Positions 8,861 through 16,793 of a DNA stretch of 64,000 bases are shown here, in pieces (within the stretch, counting starts at the first letter, position 1; each line of letters begins with the position of its first letter). Source of the DNA: G963422445 sp963422445 (GTDB taxonomy: Bacteria > Pseudomonadota > Alphaproteobacteria > Thalassobaculales > Thalassobaculaceae); assembly GCA_963422445.2 (NCBI GenBank), contig OY729512.2:3472001-3536000 (forward strand). The letters run 5' to 3'. Under the pieces are notes generated by a model. It ran no database searches and was not told where the DNA came from. It saw only the letters and a list, made by a program, of their open reading frames with translations. Position numbers and translations under genes: made by a program.

Positions 8861-9055
8861 TCAGGCCGTTGAGTCCTGCGCTGCCGCCAACAACGCAGCG
8901 GGATGCTGGCATGCGGCTCCGGAACCGGTTCCAAAGACGGTCCGCGCGGCCGCCAGCACACAGAAGAACCAATAAAGTACGAGCATGAGGCCGGACGCCG
9001 CGGCCTGAATCCGGGCATCAAGCATCCGGAAGTCGCTCTGGCCGGCGCGCCGCAC
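8861..9055 (-). CDS. possible small single-span membrane protein
   Basis: A 64-residue open frame that fits exactly between tctC (21 bases before its start) and the prephenate-dehydratase-like gene (12 bases after its stop). Residues about 18-42 are strongly hydrophobic (SGLMLVLYWFFCVLAAA) and preceded by charged residues, consistent with one membrane span. No homologue is recognised and the ribosome-binding site is weak, so it may be chance. The operon-like spacing is the main support. Confidence 0.3.
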   Translation of the reverse strand: MRRAGQSDFRMLDARIQAAASGLMLVLYWFFCVLAAARTVFGTGSGAACQHPAALLAAAQDSTA

Positions 9056-9076
9056 CGGCCAAAACTGAATGATCGG

Positions 9077-10051
9077 TTACTTGAAGAGGCCAAGATTGGC
9101 CTTGGCGCTTTCAAGCACCTTGGTATAGGCCTTGCTGGCCGCGTCATGTGGCAAGTAGGTGATCTCCTCGCCAAGCTTGCCGATCAGCCGCTTCACCGAT
9201 TTGGTGCCGAGCAACTCACCGAGCAGGGTGCTCATCGACGCAAGCTGGTCGTCAGGTGTGTCTCCGTGCATGGCGATAAAGCGGGGCGGGTTGTAGGGCT
9301 TGAGCCCGAGGCTGGCGGCGTTCGGAACCTGGCCCAGTTCCTTCGCTGCTTTCTTCGGATAGTCTAGGTCGGAGGCATTGGCAACCGGAACCGCCCGGCC
9401 CAGTAGGCTCAACGCCGTTGAGGTCGTTACCGTCACCATATCGATGTGACCGCCGAGGAAGTCGTTCACCGCCTTGCCGGTGCCGGAGTAGGTCACCAGA
9501 GTGACTCGATCGACAAGGCCGAGCTGTGCCAACATGCTGGCTGGGCCGAGCGTCTGGGTGATGGTGCCGCCGATCGTGATCTTCCGGCCCCCGTTCTTCA
9601 GTTCTGCGACGAGACCGTCCCAGGTCGAATACGGCTTGCCTTCGGGCGCCATCAGGGTTGGCTTCATGATCGAGTAATAGGCCGCGATCTTGACATCCGC
9701 CGGATCGAAGGGCGGGTTTTGCTCCAGAAGCGCGGCCAGAACCGGGGTGGGGCTCGCCATAAGCAGTGAATGGCCATCGGGCCCCTTGTTCAACATATAT
9801 TTCCAGCCAATGGTTCCGGCTGCTCCGCCGCGGTTCTGCACCCGCATGCCGTGGCCGAAAACGTCAAAGCCGACGGAGCTCATGACGCGGGCCCAACGGT
9901 CGGTACCGCCGCCGGCGCCAAACGGCACGATGGCGTTGACCACCTGATTCGGATAGTCGGCCGCTGCGGTTATCGCTGCCGGGCCGCTCCAGGCGATGCC
10001 GAGGGCAAGCGTTCCTGCCGCAAGCAGGCCCGTGGTTTTCAATACTCTCAT
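9077..10051 (-). CDS. tctC: tripartite tricarboxylate transporter binding protein (Bug/TctC family)
   Basis: A periplasmic solute-binding protein of the Bug/TctC family that delivers carboxylates to TctAB. The ATG at 10051 is preferred because GGAG lies about 10 bases upstream and a classical signal peptide follows (MRVLKTTGLLAAGTLALGIAW, cleavage near TAAA-DYP). A longer GTG-started frame begins inside the tctA stop. The family loops are visible: YPNQVVNAIVPFGAGGGTDRWAR at the mature N-terminus, NRGGAAGTIGW near residue 75 and PDGHSLL near 92. It is about 325 residues, normal length. Gene order is tctB-tctA-tctC on the minus strand, all adjacent or overlapping. Confidence 0.92.
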   Translation of the reverse strand: MRVLKTTGLLAAGTLALGIAWSGPAAITAAADYPNQVVNAIVPFGAGGGTDRWARVMSSVGFDVFGHGMRVQNRGGAAGTIGWKYMLNKGPDGHSLLMASPTPVLAALLEQNPPFDPADVKIAAYYSIMKPTLMAPEGKPYSTWDGLVAELKNGGRKITIGGTITQTLGPASMLAQLGLVDRVTLVTYSGTGKAVNDFLGGHIDMVTVTTSTALSLLGRAVPVANASDLDYPKKAAKELGQVPNAASLGLKPYNPPRFIAMHGDTPDDQLASMSTLLGELLGTKSVKRLIGKLGEEITYLPHDAASKAYTKVLESAKANLGLFK

Positions 10052-10077
10052 GATGTCGTTTCTCCCATTGTTGAACG

Positions 10078-11643
10078 TCACGTCCTGTTGTCATTCGGCG
10101 GCGTGTCGTCGGGCTCGCCGGCCGCGATTTCCTGCATTCTCTCGTTGATTCTGACACGGCTCGCGATGATTGTCATCGCCACCGCCGCCACCGCCAGAGC
10201 GATCGCGAGCGGGCTGTTGAAAAGAGTGATCCACCAGTCACCTTCATTGATCAGCAGGCCTCGACGCAAGTTTTCCTCAGCCTGCGGAGCCAGCAGAAAT
10301 GTGATGATCAGCGGTGCTTCCGGGACCTTGAACCGGCGCATGAAGAAACCCAGAAAACCGAAGCAGACCATGACCAGAACGTCGTAGGCGTTGTTCTGGT
10401 AGGAGTAGGCTCCGATCACTGCCATCAACATGACGATTGGCACCAGCAATGGTGCCGGCAATTCTCCGAGCTTAGCGTAAACGAAGGCGAAGATCCGCCC
10501 GATGCCGAGATTGAAGATGTTCCCGATCAACAAGATGATGAACAGGGCGTAGATCAGCGTCGGGAATAGTTCGAACATTCTGGGTCCTGGCGTCGCACCC
10601 TGCAGCATCAGCGCCGCGCCGATCAGGGCGGCGACGGCGCTGCCCGGAATACCGAAGGCAAGCAGTGGAACCAGAGTCGGGCCTACGGTTGCGTTGTTGC
10701 CAGCTTCCGCCGCGGCGACGCCCTCGATCCGCCCCGTACCAATCTTCTTCTCGGGCGAGATCTGTTTGGCGATGCCGTAGGAGAGGAAGGCGCCGACGGT
10801 TGAACCGAGCCCCGGCAGCATGCCGACGAAGCTGCCGACCCCGAGGCCGATTGCCATTTCCTTCCAGCAGGAGAGATATTCCCGAAAGCTGAGGCCCTCG
10901 CCGCCGACAGCGAGAAGGTCACGAACCGAACTGCCGAATGCGCGCATCCGGGTGTTCGCCTTTATCAATTCCACCGCCCGCTCGATCATTGTGCCCATGG
11001 CGAAGATGCCGACGACCAGAGGGATCAGATGGATCCCGTCGGCGAGCCACCACTGCCCGAAGGTGTTGCGGGTAACGGAACTGATGGGATCCGCTCCTAT
11101 GGTGCCGATAAAGAGGCCGATCGCGGCACTCAGCATACCCTTGGCGAGATGAGTGCCGGAAAGTGCGCCGAGCAGGCAGACCGCCAGCGCCATCAGCCAG
11201 AAGCGTTCCGAGGGGCCGAACTGCAGGGCGACGAGGGCCAGTAGAGGCGCGATCAGCACGGTCAACAGGTCGCTCAGCAGATCCGCGGTAACCGAAGCAT
11301 AGAGCGCGATCAACAGGGCTTTCCGACCCTTGCCGCGTCGCATCAACTTGTGCCCGTCGAAAACAGTTGCCGCCGCCTCCGATGTGCCGGGGGTTGCAAA
11401 GGAAATGGCGGAGATCGAACCGCCGTAAATTGCCCCCTTGTAGAGCCCGATAAGAAGTCCGAGAGCGGCAGCCTGATCCATGGTGAATGTGAGCGGAAGC
11501 ATCAGCGCGACGCCCGTCGTCGCTGTCAGCCCCGGCATGGCGCCGACCCCGACGCCGATCGTGACGCCGATTGCCAGCCACATCATCGTGTTGAAGGTGA
11601 AGACAAGGGCGATCGCTTCGTAAAGCGCGTCGACGTTGACCAT
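10078..11643 (-). CDS. tctA: tripartite tricarboxylate transporter large permease TctA
   Basis: A 521-residue polytopic inner-membrane protein, the large subunit of a TTT-family secondary transporter. The conserved blocks GVGAMPGLTATTGVALMLPLTF (about 30-51), YGGSISAISFATPGTSEAAATVFDG (about 73-97), GMLPGLGSTVGAFLSYG near 280 and EAGNNATVGPTLVPLLAFGIPGS near 310 are present. About twelve hydrophobic segments are visible. It starts 10 bases after tctB ends and its stop abuts tctC, so the three are one operon. Confidence 0.95.
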   Translation of the reverse strand: MVNVDALYEAIALVFTFNTMMWLAIGVTIGVGVGAMPGLTATTGVALMLPLTFTMDQAAALGLLIGLYKGAIYGGSISAISFATPGTSEAAATVFDGHKLMRRGKGRKALLIALYASVTADLLSDLLTVLIAPLLALVALQFGPSERFWLMALAVCLLGALSGTHLAKGMLSAAIGLFIGTIGADPISSVTRNTFGQWWLADGIHLIPLVVGIFAMGTMIERAVELIKANTRMRAFGSSVRDLLAVGGEGLSFREYLSCWKEMAIGLGVGSFVGMLPGLGSTVGAFLSYGIAKQISPEKKIGTGRIEGVAAAEAGNNATVGPTLVPLLAFGIPGSAVAALIGAALMLQGATPGPRMFELFPTLIYALFIILLIGNIFNLGIGRIFAFVYAKLGELPAPLLVPIVMLMAVIGAYSYQNNAYDVLVMVCFGFLGFFMRRFKVPEAPLIITFLLAPQAEENLRRGLLINEGDWWITLFNSPLAIALAVAAVAMTIIASRVRINERMQEIAAGEPDDTPPNDNRT

Positions 11644-11653
11644 TGCGGCGCCC

Positions 11654-12121
11654 CTAGAATGGCACGAGATTGCTCGGCAACCGGATGCCGATCAGACGAA
11701 AGAGGCCATAGACGATGCCTGTCGTCACCAGGCCGGCCAGACCCGCTGCCCAGAACGGACGTACGCCCAGCAGAAATACCGCTGCTGCCATCACGAACGG
11801 TGTGACCAGCAGAAAGTCGATTTCCCAGGCCAGATGGAAATAACCGAGGCAGATCGCCATCATCGCGACGGCCAGGAGCCAGTCGATCCAGGTGACATCA
11901 GCCATTTCCGGTTCGGTCACGCTCCGTCGGCGATCAAGCATCATAGAAAGACAGCAGAGTCCCATCGCTCCCGTCGCCAGCAAGGTGAAGGATCCGAGAT
12001 GGAACCCGTCACGCAAGCGTTGGAAGGTCCAGTCACTGGTCAGGATATAGAGTGCCAAGAGCGCGACGCCTGCCGTCAGACAGGCTGATACACCTTGATT
12101 GGTTCGAAGCCAGACCCGCAT
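11654..12121 (-). CDS. tctB: tripartite tricarboxylate transporter small permease TctB
   Basis: A protein of about 155 residues with four hydrophobic segments, the small membrane subunit of the TTT system. The ATG at 12121 is preferred because AAGGAG lies six bases upstream; an in-frame ATG at 12127 directly follows that AAGGAG and has no usable spacing. The much longer upstream frame is not coding-like. The order tctB-tctA-tctC with gaps of 10 and about 26 bases indicates an operon transcribed leftward. Confidence 0.88.
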   Translation of the reverse strand: MRVWLRTNQGVSACLTAGVALLALYILTSDWTFQRLRDGFHLGSFTLLATGAMGLCCLSMMLDRRRSVTEPEMADVTWIDWLLAVAMMAICLGYFHLAWEIDFLLVTPFVMAAAVFLLGVRPFWAAGLAGLVTTGIVYGLFRLIGIRLPSNLVPF

Positions 12122-12127
12122 GCACAT

Positions 12128-12595
12128 CTCCTTGAGACCGCGCGAATTAAATCGGCAAGGTGGCAATGTCAACGGTCGAGGGGCCTGTTTTTGTCGAGCC
12201 GCGGTGGTGTGAGATCGCAAGCCCGTTTTCGGCCGGACACACGGAGAAAGTTCGAGGCACTTTTGTGGAGTGCCGAATTCGGCATCTTGCGAAGGGCCTG
12301 TGAATGTGAGGTCGGCCGGGTCCGCTTGTGTCGGTAATCGCCGGAAAAGTATTCGGACAACTGTGCCGTGACGTGTTGACGCGGTCGTTCTGCGGTAACG
12401 ATTGGATCGACGGGACAAGATTTCCGAATCGTATCCGGGGCCGTCGGGCCCTACACCGTCATCTACACATCCAATCCCGGACAGACCCGGATCCGGTAAT
12501 ATGACCAGAATGTTTATCCGCATGGCCGGTTCCGGTCTTTGCCTGATATCGGTATATGGCGATGATTGCTTTTTGGCTGTTCTTTCAGCTAGCGG
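12128..12595. other. divergent intergenic region between tctB and the acyl-CoA ligase
   Basis: About 470 bases with no supported gene. It must hold the divergent promoters for the tct operon and the ligase-LLM pair. No clear regulator binding palindrome is seen. Confidence 0.5.
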
Positions 12596-12609
12596 CGTAT
12601 TCGTGTTAG
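12596..12609 (+). promoter_or_regulatory. 14-base motif shared with the TAXI binding-protein promoter region
   Basis: CGTATTCGTGTTAG occurs here, 33 bases before the acyl-CoA ligase ATG, and again on the minus strand at 20539-20552, 57 bases before the TAXI binding-protein ATG. Same orientation relative to each gene suggests a common promoter or operator element. Function is inferred. Confidence 0.35.
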
Positions 12610-12642
12610 CGTCGGAACCGGTGACGACAGGAGTGACCCGGC

Positions 12643-14286
12643 ATGGAGTGGTATCCGAAACGTCGCTTTGGTGACCTTGCAGACGATATGGCGACACGGC
12701 GTCCTTCGGCTGAGGCGTTGGTGTTCGAGAGTCAACGCTATACGTTCCTCGAGCTTGCCAGCCACATCGACGACGCGGCGCGGCGTTTGATTGCGGCCGG
12801 TGTGCGTCCCGGAGATCATGTCGCGCTCTGGCTCAACAATCAGCCCGAATGGATTTTCATCGCATTCGCAGCCCAGAAGATCGGCGCCGTCCTGGTTCCC
12901 GTTAACACCCGGTTTCGAAGCCGCGATCTGAACCACGTGTTAAACTTGTCAGACAGCGCCTTCTTGATTACCCATGATCGGTCCGGCCCTGTTGACTACT
13001 TGGCCATGGTCCGTGAGGTCGTGGATCTGCCGCAGCAAGATGGCCGGATAGTGGACGAAACGTTTCCGGTCCTGCGCGATGTGATCGTGATTGGTCAGAA
13101 TCCCGGCTGGGCTGGCGCTAGCTGGGACGCGCTTGCCGATCGTGCTGGCCGCGTGACCGATGGGGACCTCGAAACCCGGGCCGCGGCTGTCGATCCGGAT
13201 GGCGTTGCCTTCATCATGTTCACCTCAGGCACCAGCGGGTTTCCCAAGGGCGCCCTTCATAGTCACAAACTGATTCGCAATGTCGAGGAACGGGCGTCGC
13301 GCATGGCGATCACGCATAACGACGTGATCCTCAACTATCTGCCCCTGTTCCATACCTTCGGTTACTCCGAAGGTGCCCTGATATCGCTCCTGACCGGTGC
13401 TTCACAGGTTCTGACCGCGACGTTCGACCCTGATGAGAGTCTCGATCTGATCGAACGCGAACGGGTGACCATTATTCATGGCTTTGAGGCGCATATGAAG
13501 GCCCTGACCGATGCCCAGAACGCGCGGCCGCGCGATATCTCCAGCTTACGGGTCGGGATTTTCGCGGCCGGCATGCTGAGCGCGACACCGGTGGTCCGGC
13601 GCGGCGCCCACGTCCTGGCGCCGCTGAAGAATATATCCGGCTTCGGTATGACCGAGACCTGGATCGGTGTTGCCTTGTGCGGGCTCGACGATGACGAGCC
13701 GCACCGCTGCGAAAGTTCCGGTTATCCGGGAGTCGGTTACGAGGTCCGGATTGTCGACCCCGAAACCGGCGCCGCGCAGCCGCCGAATGTCGCCGGGGAA
13801 CTGCAGGTTCGGGGCTACAGTCTGATGCTCGGATATTACAAGATGCCGGAACAGACCGCGGCCACCTACACCAGTGACGGATGGTTCCGTACTGGAGACC
13901 TCGCCATGTGGCTTGACGATGGCTACATCCGGCTGGTCGGGCGGCACAAGGACATGCTCAAGGTCGGCGGCGAAAATGTTGATCCGATGGAAACCGAAGG
14001 GTTGTTACTCGAGCATCAGCAGATCCATCAGGTGGCCGTCGTCGGTGCGCCGGACCAGCGGCTGAGCGAGGTTGCCGTTGCCTATGTCGAACTGGTGCCG
14101 GGCCAGACGCTGGGCGCCGAAGAGGTCATCGCCTGGTGCCGCGGCAAGGTCGCAAGCTTCAAGGTTCCGCGTCGTGTTTTTTTCGTGGACGGGTTCCCGA
14201 TGACGGCATCGGGCAAAATCCGGAAATCCGACTTGCGTGATGATGCGCAACAGCGGCTATCGGCCGAAGGAGATACGATCCGATGA
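12643..14286 (+). CDS. AMP-dependent acyl-CoA synthetase/ligase
   Basis: A 547-residue ANL-superfamily enzyme that would activate an organic acid to its CoA thioester through an acyl-adenylate. The P-loop is MFTSGTSGFPKGAL (about 189-202). The adenylate-binding NISGFGMTETW (about 328-338), the hinge and A8 region GDLAMW...RHKDMLKVGGENV (about 420-446) and the catalytic Lys in TASGKIRKSDLR near the C-terminus are all intact. GACAGGAG lies upstream of the ATG. The last four bases, ATGA, overlap the start of the following LLM gene, so the two are translationally coupled and probably act in one pathway. The substrate is unknown. Confidence 0.92.
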   Translation: MEWYPKRRFGDLADDMATRRPSAEALVFESQRYTFLELASHIDDAARRLIAAGVRPGDHVALWLNNQPEWIFIAFAAQKIGAVLVPVNTRFRSRDLNHVLNLSDSAFLITHDRSGPVDYLAMVREVVDLPQQDGRIVDETFPVLRDVIVIGQNPGWAGASWDALADRAGRVTDGDLETRAAAVDPDGVAFIMFTSGTSGFPKGALHSHKLIRNVEERASRMAITHNDVILNYLPLFHTFGYSEGALISLLTGASQVLTATFDPDESLDLIERERVTIIHGFEAHMKALTDAQNARPRDISSLRVGIFAAGMLSATPVVRRGAHVLAPLKNISGFGMTETWIGVALCGLDDDEPHRCESSGYPGVGYEVRIVDPETGAAQPPNVAGELQVRGYSLMLGYYKMPEQTAATYTSDGWFRTGDLAMWLDDGYIRLVGRHKDMLKVGGENVDPMETEGLLLEHQQIHQVAVVGAPDQRLSEVAVAYVELVPGQTLGAEEVIAWCRGKVASFKVPRRVFFVDGFPMTASGKIRKSDLRDDAQQRLSAEGDTIR

Positions 14287-15365
14287 AATTTGGAGCAATG
14301 ATTGTTCCCCGAGCCTCGGACTGGCAGATGTTCAGGGATCTCGAAGACATGGGGTACGATTGTGCCTGGGTGCCGGATTCGCAGATGCTCTATTCCGACA
14401 CCTACGCGTTGCTGGCACTGGCGGCAGTAAACACGTCGCGCATCCGGCTTGGCACCGGCGTTGCGATAGCGCCGACCCGTCTGGCGCCGGTCACGGCGCA
14501 TTCGATCGCGACCATCAACCAGCTGGCGCCCAGTCGTACGTTTCTGGCGATCGGAACCGGGCATACGGCGATGCGTGTGATGGGCATGGATCCGATGAAA
14601 GCCAGGGAGTTCCGGGAGTATCTGCGGGTCTTGCGGGGACTGCTTCACGGCGAGGATGTCGAATACACCCTGGACGGTGTGACCAGAGAGATCCGGTTTC
14701 TGCATCCGTGGGACGGTTTTGTCGAGGTTGAGCGACCGGTGCCGATCTATGTCGCGGCCGACGGGCCTCTGGCCCTGCAGGCGGTCGGGGCTTACGGCGA
14801 TGGCCGCGTCTGCTCGCATAATCAGACAAAGGCTTTGCTGCAGCAGAGCCTCGAACGGATTGCCGGGGGCGCCAAGGCGGTCGGCAGGCAACTGCCAGCA
14901 GGATTTCATACCACAGCTTTGACCTATGCCTGCGTTCTCCGGCCCGGCGAATCCATGACATCGGACCGGGTGATCGACGAAATCGGATCAATGGCGCTTG
15001 CGACCCTCCATTACTGGTGGGAACTCTACCGGATGAATGGCGATACCAGCACTATAGCCCGGCGCTGCCATGACCTTTGGGAAGAGTATCTCGAGTTCAC
15101 CGAAAAGATGGAAACTCCGTGGCCGAAACGCTATCAGCAGGTTCATTACGGGCATTGCGCATGGACAATGCCGGAGGAACGGCGTTTTGTCACGGAAAAC
15201 CTGATCCGTTCGACCGGTGGTCTTGTCGGTTCACCCGACGAGATCTGCGAGATGCTGCGCGAGCGTGAGGCCATGGGGCTCAGCGAGGTCGCGCTGTTAC
15301 CGGCAATGGCGTCGGTTCGCAAGAACCTGCGAGATTTCTCCGAGCAGGTCATGGCTCTGTATTGA
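14283..15365 (+). CDS. LLM-class flavin-dependent oxidoreductase
   Basis: A 360-residue luciferase-like TIM-barrel oxidoreductase. Typical features are MKFGAMIVPRASDW at the N-terminus, DCAWVPDSQML near 25, RIRLGTGVAIAPTRLAPVTAHSIATIN at about 60-85 and FLAIGTGHTAMRVMG near 90. It resembles F420- or FMN-dependent members such as the methylenetetrahydromethanopterin-reductase-like group, but the cofactor cannot be fixed. Its ATG overlaps the ligase stop as ATGA. The pair suggests oxidation of a CoA-activated or soon-to-be-activated substrate brought in by neighbouring transporters. Confidence 0.9.
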   Translation: MKFGAMIVPRASDWQMFRDLEDMGYDCAWVPDSQMLYSDTYALLALAAVNTSRIRLGTGVAIAPTRLAPVTAHSIATINQLAPSRTFLAIGTGHTAMRVMGMDPMKAREFREYLRVLRGLLHGEDVEYTLDGVTREIRFLHPWDGFVEVERPVPIYVAADGPLALQAVGAYGDGRVCSHNQTKALLQQSLERIAGGAKAVGRQLPAGFHTTALTYACVLRPGESMTSDRVIDEIGSMALATLHYWWELYRMNGDTSTIARRCHDLWEEYLEFTEKMETPWPKRYQQVHYGHCAWTMPEERRFVTENLIRSTGGLVGSPDEICEMLREREAMGLSEVALLPAMASVRKNLRDFSEQVMALY

Positions 15366-15451
15366 ACCCCAGCCGGATACCGGACAGTTCAATCCCGTCA
15401 GCCGCTAACCCGCTCCGTATCCGCCGATCCGGGAGATGGACGAACAACATG

Positions 15452-15477
15452 TCCGGGCCCGCCATGGCGGGCCCGGA
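15452..15477. terminator. perfect 26-base palindrome between convergent genes, likely bidirectional terminator
   Basis: A self-complementary GC-rich sequence centred on CCATGG lies between the LLM oxidoreductase (ends 15365) and the convergent dctP (ends 15487). It forms a stem of up to about 11 pairs, followed by ATTTGG on the plus strand. It has no long T-tract. Confidence 0.6.
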
Positions 15478-15486
15478 TTTGGCAGA

Positions 15487-16563
15487 CTATTCGATGTAAG
15501 TGTTCTTCAAGGACTGTGCGTCGCCCCACAGTTTGTACTTGGCGCGGAACGAGAGATAGCTGTCGGCGAACTCCTTGAACAAAGGGTCTTCCGCTGACTG
15601 CTCGACCAGAACATCCTGCCAGGCCTGCTCGAAGACCGCGAGTTGGTCGTCTCGCCAACGGCGGACATTCACGCCGTATTTTGAACCCATTGCGAGCATG
15701 GCATCCGGGTTCAGCGCCTCGGTTTCGGCATAGGTGTAGATCAACTGCCAACCGAGCGCGGCATCGATCATGTCCTGATACGACTTCTTCAGGCCGTCGA
15801 ATTCGGTCTTGTTCACCAGATACTCGCCGATCGACACCTGCTGGTGCCAACCCGGGAAATAGTTGTATTTGGCGATCTGGTAGAAGCCGTAGCCTATATC
15901 GATCGTTGGCATCGAGAACTCGGCCGCCTCGATAACGCCGCGTTCGAGGGCGGGATAGATGTCGCCGCCGGCGAGAAGCTGTGTCGAGACCCCGATTTTC
16001 GAGAGAACCCGGCCGCCGAGACCGAAGAAGCGCATCTTCAGGCCTTTCATCTGTTCCAGGGAATTTACCTCGAATTTGAACCAGCCTGAGGTTTCCGGAC
16101 CAATTCCAAAGCAGTCGAAACCGAGCAGATCGTGCTTGAGGTAGACCCTGTCCCGGATCTCGTTGCCGCCGCCGAACCATTTCCAGGCCATGAATTCGCC
16201 CAAGCCCGGGCCAAACGGAACTGTGGTCATGAAGGCGAGGCCGGGATAGCGGCCGGCATGATAGCCCGGGCTGGTCCAGCACGATTCGATCGCGCCCTTC
16301 GATACGGCATCGAAGCATTCCAATGCCGGAACCAGGGCGCCCGGTTCATGGAATTTGATCTTGAACTTGCCGTCAGACATGCTTTCGACCTTTTCCGTGA
16401 ACCGCTTCGCGCTTGGGCCGAGATGCGGGATCTTGCCGCCGAAAGCACTCTGCATTTTCCACTTGATCCGTTTCTGGGCATCGGCGCCGTTCGGCATTGC
16501 CATCACCATAGTGAATCCGGCTACCGCCAAGAACACGTATTTTATCAGGGATGTAATTCGCAT
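15487..16563 (-). CDS. dctP: TRAP-type solute-binding protein, DctP family (orphan)
   Basis: A 358-residue periplasmic binding protein. The ATG at 16563 is chosen because GAGGAG sits seven bases upstream and a signal peptide follows (MRITSLIKYVFLAVAGF, Ala-Asp-Ala-Gln cleavage region). KMQSAFGG, ALECFDAVSKGAIE, and the DctP-type region LKMRFFGLGGRVLSKIG with the conserved binding Arg near residue 155 support DctP. DctP normally works with DctQ and DctM, but neither lies nearby; the next gene on this strand is a TAXI-type fused permease with its own binding protein. It may be an orphan receptor or use permeases encoded elsewhere. The signature fits members binding carboxylic acids of the mannitol/chloroaromatic type. 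Confidence 0.88.
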   Translation of the reverse strand: MRITSLIKYVFLAVAGFTMVMAMPNGADAQKRIKWKMQSAFGGKIPHLGPSAKRFTEKVESMSDGKFKIKFHEPGALVPALECFDAVSKGAIESCWTSPGYHAGRYPGLAFMTTVPFGPGLGEFMAWKWFGGGNEIRDRVYLKHDLLGFDCFGIGPETSGWFKFEVNSLEQMKGLKMRFFGLGGRVLSKIGVSTQLLAGGDIYPALERGVIEAAEFSMPTIDIGYGFYQIAKYNYFPGWHQQVSIGEYLVNKTEFDGLKKSYQDMIDAALGWQLIYTYAETEALNPDAMLAMGSKYGVNVRRWRDDQLAVFEQAWQDVLVEQSAEDPLFKEFADSYLSFRAKYKLWGDAQSLKNTYIE

Positions 16564-16793
16564 CGGGTACTCCTCATTTCTCAAGGTTTGCCACATGCGT
16601 ACAGGATGATGAAGACCGGTGTGATATCGGACTGACCTGCAACTGAGACAAGTAAATCATAAAGGAGGCGAAATGCAAAAGGCCGAATATTCCGATGTCT
16701 TGGCGCGTGAGAGTCGGTATGACAGCGTGATTTCGTCGGCGGATGCCGGCTCTCCATGTCCATGGCGCCGGTGCGCGGACGGGCCGGTTGCGG

